The notes beneath the pieces are model-generated. The model had not been told where the DNA came from. It saw only the letters and a program-made list of their open reading frames with translations, and searched no databases. A DNA stretch of 6,065 nt from Acidobacteriota bacterium (GTDB lineage: Bacteria; Acidobacteriota; Vicinamibacteria; Vicinamibacterales; UBA8438), in the NCBI GenBank assembly GCA_011523485.1, contig WTGR01000584.1, positions 1-6,065 on the forward strand, written 5' to 3'. Positions 1 to 6,065 of the stretch are shown piece after piece (within the stretch, counting starts at the first letter, position 1; each line of letters begins with the position of its first letter). Position numbers and translations under genes: made by a program.

Positions 1-1478
<1,478 letters not shown>

Positions 1479-1503
1479 CCCGCGCCCGGACGCGCCACGG
1501 CGT

Positions 1504-3402
1504 CTATTCCGGCAGCGCGAGATCGATGCGCACCGCACCGGCGAGATTCGCCGTCGTGTGCACGGCCACGTAGAGCCGCCCTTCCCGCAACGCGTGCATC
1601 TCCGGGCCGGTCAGATCGATGCTGCCGTTGACGCTGGGCGCCCGCCGCGACAGGTACCGCAGCACGGGGCCGTTCTCCGCGCCGTCCTCCGGGCCGCGCC
1701 GGTGGAGGGCGACCAGCAGCACCTGGTCGGCGATGGGCTCCGTCCCGAGGATCTGGTAGCGCACGGTGCGCGTCGCGGGGCTGAGCACGAAGCTGGCGTC
1801 GACCCGCAGTCCGGGATCCGCCTGCACCGCGGCCGCCAGCGGGACGGGAGCGGGGGGCGAGACGAGGCTCGGCGTGAAGTCGGGGGCGCGCCGGTGGCCG
1901 GTGCCCTGCTCGTAGGCGAACGCCAGCTCGATCAGGCGCGATTCCGCCCAGGCCCGACCGAGCAGTTCCACCCCGACCGGCATGTCGTCGTCGGCGAAGC
2001 CGCCCGGCACGGTGATCGCGGGAAGACCCGACGTCGCGCTCAGGGCGCAGTTGCTGCCGGGCTGCGGCTGGCCGATGGGACGCGCGGTGCGCCGGATGGT
2101 CGGGTAGATCAACGCGTCGAGCTCCCGCTCGTCGAGCAGCGCGGTGACGGCGGCGCGATTCTCGTCCCGCTTGGCGAGGCTCGCGCGATAGTCCTCGGTG
2201 TCCAGCTCTTCCACCTCGAGCGAGCGGGCGAGCCCGCCTTCGAGAATGTCGTGGTAGAGGCCGGCCGAGACGAAATCCGCCAGTGATCGCACGTGGGCGG
2301 CGGGTGTGGCCTCGAGATAGGCATCGAGGTGAAAGGGGAACTCCTGCCCGATGACCGACGCATCCCGGGTGAGCTCGGACGGATCGAACTCGTCGAGCTC
2401 GATCACCGTCGCGCCCAGCCGCTCCATGTCCTCGGCCGCGCGCTCGATGACCTCGCGCACCGGCCGTCCGGCGTCCCCCTCGTCGAACATGGCGGGCACC
2501 AGGCCGAGCCGGGCCCCGGCGAGCCCGCCCGCGTTCAACGCGGCGGTGTACGTAGGGGGCACGTTGCCCTCGCTCAGCCGCGTCGTCTCGTCGGCCGGAT
2601 CGAACCCCACCGTCGCGTCGAGCGCGTAGGCGAGATCCCGCACCGACCGCGTCAGCGGGCCGCCGAAATCCTGGGTCAGCGACAGCGGCACGATGCCGTC
2701 GCCGCTCGCCAGGCCGCGCGTCCCCCGCAGTCCGACCAGCGCATGGTGCGCGGAGGGGATGCGGATGGATCCGCAGGTGTCGCTGCCCATCCCGAAGGCC
2801 CCGAAGCTGGCGCCCACGGCAGCACCCGTGCCGCCGCTCGACCCGCCGGGATTGCGGGTCGGATCGTACGGATTGCGCGTCTGCCCCCCGAACGACGCCA
2901 CGGTCGTGATGCCGCGCGCCAGCTCGTGCATGTTGGTCTTGCCCAGGACGATCGCGCCGGCCTCTCTGAGCCGCCGCACCTGCGTCGAGTCGTCGGGCGG
3001 CACCGAGGTGGCCAGCCCCAGCGTGCCGGCGGTGGTCGGCATGTCGGCGGTGTCGTAGTTGTCCTTGACCACCACCGGTATTCCGTGCAGCGGCCCCCGC
3101 AGGTTGCCCGCCGCGCGCTCCGCATCCCGCTCGGCGGCGACCTCCGCGGCGCGCGGGTTGACGGCGATTATCGCGTTGAGCAGCGGACCCCGCTGGTCGA
3201 AGGCCTCGATCCGGTCCAGGTAGGCCCCGACCAGCTCGACCGCCGTGACCGTGCCGTCGGCCATCGCGGCGCCCAGCTCGCTGACCGACTTCTCGGCGAC
3301 GTCGTAACCCGACCGTGCGGCATCGGGGGGCGCGCCGCAACCGATCATCAATCCGAACGTGATCGCCGGAACCGCCCCTGCTCGCGTTGCGTGCTGTAAC
3401 AC
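1504..3402 (-). CDS. Secreted amidase-signature hydrolase (GatA/FAAH superfamily), probable lipoprotein, with C-terminal CHRD-like domain
   Basis: Predicted serine amidase hydrolysing a carboxamide; substrate unknown. Counting from the GTG at 3402 (632 aa), the Ser-cisSer-Lys triad is complete: Lys113 in PVVVKDNYDT, Ser188 in NPGGSSGGT and nucleophile Ser212 in SDTCGSIRIP. The spacings (75 and 24 residues) equal those of FAAH K142/S217/S241. The core spans about residues 35-505. The N-terminus has a short hydrophobic stretch ending LMIGC (Cys22). This is a marginal lipobox (Met at -3), suggesting export and possible lipidation. Residues about 532-632 are not part of normal amidases and resemble a CHRD domain, with a beta-rich start, NGPV in the middle and LYVAVHTTANLAGAVRIDL near the end. 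The start was chosen from GGAGG at 3409-3413: it lies 6 nt before GTG 3402 but directly abuts the TTG at 3408, the longest alternative (634 aa). This is not a housekeeping GatA, given the signal peptide, the extra domain and no gatB/gatC nearby. It lies 58 bp downstream of aat on the same strand. Confidence 0.9.
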   Translation of the reverse strand: MLQHATRAGAVPAITFGLMIGCGAPPDAARSGYDVAEKSVSELGAAMADGTVTAVELVGAYLDRIEAFDQRGPLLNAIIAVNPRAAEVAAERDAERAAGNLRGPLHGIPVVVKDNYDTADMPTTAGTLGLATSVPPDDSTQVRRLREAGAIVLGKTNMHELARGITTVASFGGQTRNPYDPTRNPGGSSGGTGAAVGASFGAFGMGSDTCGSIRIPSAHHALVGLRGTRGLASGDGIVPLSLTQDFGGPLTRSVRDLAYALDATVGFDPADETTRLSEGNVPPTYTAALNAGGLAGARLGLVPAMFDEGDAGRPVREVIERAAEDMERLGATVIELDEFDPSELTRDASVIGQEFPFHLDAYLEATPAAHVRSLADFVSAGLYHDILEGGLARSLEVEELDTEDYRASLAKRDENRAAVTALLDERELDALIYPTIRRTARPIGQPQPGSNCALSATSGLPAITVPGGFADDDMPVGVELLGRAWAESRLIELAFAYEQGTGHRRAPDFTPSLVSPPAPVPLAAAVQADPGLRVDASFVLSPATRTVRYQILGTEPIADQVLLVALHRRGPEDGAENGPVLRYLSRRAPSVNGSIDLTGPEMHALREGRLYVAVHTTANLAGAVRIDLALPE

Positions 3403-3408
3403 CGTCAA

Positions 3409-3413
3409 CCTCC
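3409..3413 (-). promoter_or_regulatory. Shine-Dalgarno site that sets the amidase start
   Basis: On the minus strand GGAGG reads immediately before TTG at 3408 and 6 nt before GTG at 3402. No spacer remains for the TTG, while the GTG has a near-ideal one, so the GTG is the more likely start. Confidence 0.65.
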
Positions 3414-3460
3414 AGATCCCCGTGGCCGCGTCACCGTCGAACGAAATCGCCGCATCGCCG

Positions 3461-4036
3461 TCAGACGAATCGGCAGTCCTGCCGCATGGCGTCGGCCAGC
3501 AGCGCCCGATAGCGCGTCCGGTGCACCGCCACCGCCCCCAGGCTGGCCAGATGGGGGGTCACCCACTGGATGTCGAGCAGCGTGTACCCGCGCGCCCGCA
3601 GCCGCTCCACCAGCCACGCCAGGGCGACCTTCGACGCGTCGGTCACCCGGTGGAACATCGACTCGCCGAAGAACGCCCCGCGCAGGGTCACGCCGTAAAG
3701 ACCCCCGACCAGCTCGCCCTCCCGCCAGGTCTCGACCGAATGGGCGAAGCCGGCGCGGTGCAGCGCCGCGTAGCTCTCGGCGATCTCCGCGTCGATCCAG
3801 GTCCCGTCCGCAGCGGGCCGCGAGGCGCACGCGGCGACCACGCCTTCGAACGTCCGGTCGACGGCGACCTCGAACCGACCCTGTTTCAGCACTCTTCTGA
3901 GCCGTCTCGACGCGTGGAAGCCGTCGAGCGGAATGATGCCGCGTTCCCGGGGCGAAAACCAGCGGATTTCACCGTCGATCGCCATCGGGAAGAAACCCTT
4001 GCGATACGCCGCGAGGAGCATGCCGGAGGGGATCAT
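3461..4036 (-). CDS. aat: Leucyl/phenylalanyl-tRNA-protein transferase
   Basis: Cytosolic enzyme that transfers Leu or Phe from aminoacyl-tRNA to proteins with N-terminal Arg or Lys, making them N-degron substrates for ClpS-ClpAP. Family blocks run in order from the ATG at 4036 (191 aa): MLLAAYRKGFFPMA (6-19), RWFSPRERGIIPLDGFH (25-41), TWI (79-81), GGLYGV (111-116), FFGESMFHRVTDASK (122-136) and LLDIQWVTPHLASLGA (153-168). Glu125, Asp155 and Gln157 keep the spacing of E. coli E156, D186 and Q188, so the active site looks intact. The short N-terminus resembles alphaproteobacterial and acidobacterial Aat, where similarity begins near this Met. The frame stays open to a GTG at 4111 (216 aa), but those 25 residues (MIASEVKTPGEVW...) match nothing I know in Aat and would overlap apaG. 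Neither start has a clear Shine-Dalgarno site. Its mRNA may continue into the amidase gene. ClpS and ClpA are not in the window. Confidence 0.93.
   Translation of the reverse strand: MIPSGMLLAAYRKGFFPMAIDGEIRWFSPRERGIIPLDGFHASRRLRRVLKQGRFEVAVDRTFEGVVAACASRPAADGTWIDAEIAESYAALHRAGFAHSVETWREGELVGGLYGVTLRGAFFGESMFHRVTDASKVALAWLVERLRARGYTLLDIQWVTPHLASLGAVAVHRTRYRALLADAMRQDCRFV
4025..4031 (+). promoter_or_regulatory. Shine-Dalgarno site for apaG, inside the 5' end of aat
   Basis: GGAGGGG lies 9 nt before ATG 4041 and supports that start over GTG 4062, which has no purine-rich site. On the other strand the same bases encode Pro3-Ser4 and part of Ile2 of Aat, so translation signal and antisense coding share sequence. 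Confidence 0.55.
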
Positions 4037-4040
4037 CGAA

Positions 4041-4478
4041 ATGTCGTGTATATATTGTTGCGTGCCGACCGACCAGACTTCACCCGGCGTTTTCACCTCG
4101 GAAGCAATCACCGACGGCGTCCGTGTCCGGGTTCGGGCGCGGTACGCGCCCGACCAGTCCGAGCCGCTGCATCAGCGGTGGATGTTTCTCTACACCATCA
4201 CGATCTCCAACGAGGGCGCCGAGACCGTCCAGTTGATCAGCCGTCACTGGGTCATCACCGACGCGTCCGACCAGGTCCAGGAGGTCAAGGGGCTCGGTGT
4301 CGTCGGACGCCAGCCGACGCTCGCCCCCGGCGAGTCGTTCGAGTACACCTCGGGTTGCCCGCTCGGCACGCCGTTCGGCTCCATGGAGGGGACGTACCAG
4401 ATGGTCACCTCCGGCGGGCGCCGCTTCGACGCCGAGATAGCCGCGTTCGCGCTGTCCGGGCCGTATACGTTGCACTAG
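4041..4478 (+). CDS. apaG: ApaG domain protein (Co2+/Mg2+ efflux-associated ApaG family)
   Basis: Small cytosolic beta-sandwich protein (fibronectin type III-like fold). Its role is unclear; in enterobacteria it is tied to Co2+ resistance and sits next to apaH and ksgA. From ATG 4041 it has 145 aa (family usually about 125-130). Diagnostic blocks are VRVRVRARYAP (27-37), YTITISNEGAETVQLISRHW (51-70), ITDA (72-75), the glycine motif GLGVVG (84-89), LAPGESFEYTSGCPL (94-108) and MEGTYQMVTSGGRRFDAEIAAFAL near the C-terminus. The ATG at 4041 is chosen because GGAGGGG lies 9 nt upstream. GTG 4062 (138 aa) is the alternative and would drop the unconserved MSCIYCC leader. The frame is open upstream to 3933, but that part is antisense to conserved aat codons and is not ApaG-like. 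The gene is divergent from aat and convergent with pxpA. The apaH and ksgA neighbours known elsewhere are absent. Confidence 0.92.
   Translation: MSCIYCCVPTDQTSPGVFTSEAITDGVRVRVRARYAPDQSEPLHQRWMFLYTITISNEGAETVQLISRHWVITDASDQVQEVKGLGVVGRQPTLAPGESFEYTSGCPLGTPFGSMEGTYQMVTSGGRRFDAEIAAFALSGPYTLH
4047..4059. promoter_or_regulatory. A/T-rich patch, candidate -10 region for aat and/or apaG
   Basis: Eleven of 13 bases are A or T, in DNA that is otherwise strongly G+C-rich. The plus strand reads TATATA/TATATT (4049-4056) and the minus strand reads TATACA (4052 to 4047). The minus-strand hexamer lies 10 nt before the aat ATG at 4036, which would give a very short or leaderless aat mRNA. The plus-strand hexamer is positioned for a start at GTG 4062 rather than ATG 4041. 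No convincing -35 element is seen on either strand. Confidence 0.35.
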
Positions 4479-4526
4479 CCCGACAATCGTCGCCGCCGGC
4501 TCCGATTGCCGCCCAACCGGGCCTGA

Positions 4527-4563
4527 CCAGGAGTCTACGCCGTTCTACGGCGCAGACTCCTGG
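4527..4563. terminator. Strong hairpin between convergent apaG and pxpA, candidate bidirectional terminator without a T-tract
   Basis: CCAGGAGTCT (4527-4536) is perfectly complementary to AGACTCCTGG (4554-4563). After one A-C mismatch, CGCCGT (4538-4543) pairs with ACGGCG (4547-4552). The result is a 17-step stem with 16 pairs and a 3-nt loop. It lies 48 bp past the apaG stop and covers the last codons and stop of pxpA, whose TAG falls in the loop and inner stem. No run of T follows on either strand, so classical intrinsic termination is doubtful. It could block readthrough or protect 3' ends after Rho termination. Confidence 0.6.
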
Positions 4564-5324
4564 CGCGCCGCCCGCATCGGCTCGACCGCGACGCCCACGG
4601 CTTCCAGCCCCCGGCGCAGCGTCATCGCGAGCTCGGCGGCCCCCGGCGTGTCGCTGTGGACGCAGATCGTCTCGCCGGCCAGTTTCAGCACCGTGCCGTC
4701 GATGGCTTCGACACGCCCGTCGCGCGCCATCCGCACGGCGCGCTCTATCATCCGCTGCGGCTCGTGAATCACCGCGCCGGGCCGCTGGCGCGAGACGAGC
4801 GCGCCGTCCGCTTCGAACGCCCGGTCGGCGAACACCTCGGCCACCACGTCGAGGCCGGCGTCTCTCCCGGCGTCGGCCATCCCCGAGCCGGACAGCACGA
4901 CCAGCGGCAGCGCCGGATCGAACGCCGCGACGGCTCGTGCGATCGCATCCGCGACGCGGCGATCGCGCACCGCCATGTTGTAGAGCGCGCCGTGCGGCTT
5001 GACGTGGCTGAGCCGCATGCCCTCGGCCCCGGCCATGGCCGCCAGCGCCCCGACCTGCGCGAGCACCAGGTTCTCGATCCCGTCCGAGGTCAGCTCGATC
5101 TCGCGCCGCCCGAATCCCTCCCGGTCGGCGAACCCGGGATGGGCTCCCACGCACACGCCGGCGTCGCGGGCCGAGCGGACCGTCGCCCGCATCGTGTCCG
5201 GATCCCCAGCGTGGGCGCCGCAGGCGACGTTGACCGAGGTGACGTATTCCATCATCCGCCGGTCGTGCTCGATCGCGCCGGGGCCGGTCGCCTCGCCGAG
5301 GTCGCAGTTCAAATCGATCCGCAT
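4545..5324 (-). CDS. pxpA: 5-oxoprolinase subunit A (LamB/YcsF family)
   Basis: Subunit of the ATP-dependent prokaryotic 5-oxoprolinase PxpABC, which opens 5-oxoproline (pyroglutamate) to glutamate in the cytosol. From ATG 5324 it has 259 aa (family about 245-255). Conserved blocks are DLNCDLGEA (4-12), SVNVACGAHAGDP (30-42), GAHPGFADREGFGRREI (60-76), HVKPHGALYN (107-116), EVFADRAFEADGALVSR (163-179), GAVI (183-186) and ICVHSDTPGAAELA (220-233). All the characteristic Asp and His residues seem present. The start is set by GGAGGG (plus-strand 5329-5334), 4 nt upstream. The frame stays open to a GTG at 5363, but those 13 extra residues are not family-like. The partner subunits pxpB and pxpC are not in the window: downstream lies convergent apaG and upstream a divergent peptidase gene, so this copy is separated from the usual cluster on both sides. 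Confidence 0.94.
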   Translation of the reverse strand: MRIDLNCDLGEATGPGAIEHDRRMMEYVTSVNVACGAHAGDPDTMRATVRSARDAGVCVGAHPGFADREGFGRREIELTSDGIENLVLAQVGALAAMAGAEGMRLSHVKPHGALYNMAVRDRRVADAIARAVAAFDPALPLVVLSGSGMADAGRDAGLDVVAEVFADRAFEADGALVSRQRPGAVIHEPQRMIERAVRMARDGRVEAIDGTVLKLAGETICVHSDTPGAAELAMTLRRGLEAVGVAVEPMRAARQESAP

Positions 5325-5328
5325 CGGT

Positions 5329-5334
5329 CCCTCC
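5329..5334 (-). promoter_or_regulatory. Shine-Dalgarno site that sets the pxpA start
   Basis: GGAGGG on the minus strand lies 4 nt before ATG 5324. It supports this start, which begins directly at the conserved MRIDLNCDLGEA, over the upstream GTG at 5363. Confidence 0.65.
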
Positions 5335-5375
5335 GCTCCCGGCGCCGCGCGGCGTAGCGCCACGGGCTCCTGGGC

Positions 5376-5381
5376 AATAAT
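5376..5381 (+). promoter_or_regulatory. Candidate -10 element for the M14 peptidase gene in the 65-bp divergent spacer
   Basis: AATAAT matches the -10 consensus TATAAT at five of six positions and is the only A/T-rich spot in the spacer 5325-5389. It lies 8 nt before ATG 5390, so transcription from it would begin at or almost at the start codon. No good -35 is visible. The minus strand of the same patch reads CATTAT (5383 to 5378), a weaker -10 candidate for pxpA. Confidence 0.35.
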
Positions 5382-5389
5382 GCACCATC

Positions 5390-6065
5390 ATGAAATGGTT
5401 CGCCGCGACGGCACTTGCGCTCACCCTGCTCGCTCCACCGGCAACCGCCCAGCCCGGCACCGGCCAGGCGATGGACGCCGACTTCGCGGCCCGGGTCGAG
5501 GAGTGGACCACGCGGCCCGAGTTCCTCAGTCCGCTGGTCGACCACCTGCCGGCCAGCACCGGCGTTCCGTCACCGAAGGACGTGCTCGGCCACCACGCGG
5601 GCGCGCCGCGCGAGCTGACCTACTACGCGGAGATGCTGGAGTACTACCGGGCGCTCGCCGCCGCCTCGCCGCGCGTCTCGGTCAGCCCGATCGGCCGCAC
5701 CGACGAGGACCGCGAGATGGTCGTCGTCACCATCGCGAACGAAGCGACGCTCGCCGGGCTGGAACGCTACCGCCAGGACCTCGCCCGGCTCGCCGATCCG
5801 CGGGAAATCGGCGAAGCGGAAGCACAGGACGTCGTCGCGCGCGCCAAGCCCATCTACGTCCTCATGGCCGGGCTCCACAGCGGGGAGACGGGACCACCGG
5901 AGATGCTGATGGAGCTCGCCTACCGGCTCGCGGTCGAGGAAGGACCGCTTTTCGACCGCATCCGCGACGAGTTGATCGTGGCCCTCATCCCGGCCGCGGA
6001 CCCCGACGGGCGCGACCGCTACGTCGACTGGTACTACCGGCACCTGATCGACATCACCGACGACC
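5390..6065 (+). CDS. Secreted M14-family zinc carboxypeptidase, 3' truncated by window edge
   Basis: Predicted exported metallopeptidase removing C-terminal residues from peptides. The frame is open from ATG 5390 to the right edge, giving 225 visible residues. Residues 1-20 form a clear Sec signal peptide: Lys at 2, hydrophobic core FAATALALTLLA and cleavage likely after ATA-20. The catalytic domain begins near residue 75 (LTYYAEMLEYYRALAAASPRV), followed by IGRTDEDREMVVVTIAN. The zinc motif is GLHSGETGPPEM, with His163 and Glu166 as the first two ligands. IPAADPDGRDRYVDWYY (200-216) corresponds to the M14 block after the zinc site. The third zinc His and the catalytic Glu must lie beyond the edge. 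The pattern resembles large (often 800 aa or more) M14 proteins I associate with Acidobacteriota. That is recollection, and total length cannot be judged here. It is divergent from pxpA, and no Shine-Dalgarno site is evident upstream of the ATG. Confidence 0.9.
   Translation, partial: MKWFAATALALTLLAPPATAQPGTGQAMDADFAARVEEWTTRPEFLSPLVDHLPASTGVPSPKDVLGHHAGAPRELTYYAEMLEYYRALAAASPRVSVSPIGRTDEDREMVVVTIANEATLAGLERYRQDLARLADPREIGEAEAQDVVARAKPIYVLMAGLHSGETGPPEMLMELAYRLAVEEGPLFDRIRDELIVALIPAADPDGRDRYVDWYYRHLIDITDD

Noticed and set aside
2800..2870. Cysteine in the amidase signature (DTCGS instead of DTGGS) as a possible active-site defect
   Set aside because: The changed position is not a triad residue, and Cys there occurs in other amidases as far as I recall. 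All three triad residues are present with correct spacing.
3359..5002. Long open frame on the plus strand (547 codons) antisense to aat and pxpA
   Set aside because: Low-complexity Arg/Pro/Ala/Ser translation. It crosses aat, apaG and pxpA, all of which have clear family motifs in other frames.
5343..5354. Perfect 12-bp palindrome CGCCGCGCGGCG in the pxpA/M14 spacer, a possible operator
   Set aside because: Pure G/C palindrome in G/C-rich DNA, with no second copy and no regulator gene nearby. Could be chance; kept only as a note.
4405..5559. Open frame on the minus strand (384 codons) overlapping pxpA and the start of the M14 gene
   Set aside because: Arg/Gly-rich shadow frame; the pxpA frame carries all the conserved motifs.
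5570..6043. Open frame on the minus strand (157 codons) opposite the M14 gene
   Set aside because: Looks superficially protein-like but is antisense to the peptidase frame, which has a signal peptide and an M14 zinc motif. It mirrors those codons.

Overview
The window is G+C-rich (roughly two thirds or more by eye) and densely coding. It holds six protein genes, two of them cut by the window edges, and no RNA gene, insertion sequence, CRISPR array or long empty stretch. The gene styles fit a Gram-negative-type bacterium: an AbgT transporter, a short Aat without the long N-terminal extension, a secreted amidase and a secreted M14 zinc carboxypeptidase. The M14 enzyme and the amidase recall high-GC Acidobacteriota (Vicinamibacteria-like) genomes. 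That placement is from memory of family style, not from a search, and is tentative.

Layout, left to right. (1) An AbgT-family inner-membrane transporter on + enters from the left edge and stops at 1478. (2) Tail to tail with it, 25 bp away, lies a large amidase-signature enzyme on -, with a probable lipoprotein signal and an extra C-terminal domain resembling CHRD. (3) Upstream of the amidase on the same strand, with a 58-bp gap, lies aat (leucyl/phenylalanyl-tRNA-protein transferase), so aat-amidase may be one transcript. (4) apaG runs divergently (+) from aat, and the two 5' ends abut or overlap around a short A/T-rich patch. (5) apaG converges on pxpA (-, 5-oxoprolinase subunit A); a strong 37-nt hairpin spans the pxpA stop codon between them. 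(6) Divergent from pxpA, a secreted M14-type zinc carboxypeptidase starts at 5390 and runs off the right edge.

Most of the genes act on amide or peptide bonds or their products: AbgT-type uptake, an exported amidase, N-terminal tagging of proteins for degradation (Aat), 5-oxoproline breakdown (PxpA) and an exported carboxypeptidase. This suggests a peptide/amide nitrogen-salvage flavour, but the genes sit in at least four transcription units and no dedicated pathway is proven. No clearly new system is visible. The most notable items are the amidase-CHRD-like fusion, the head-to-head aat/apaG junction, and the hairpin built partly from pxpA coding sequence.
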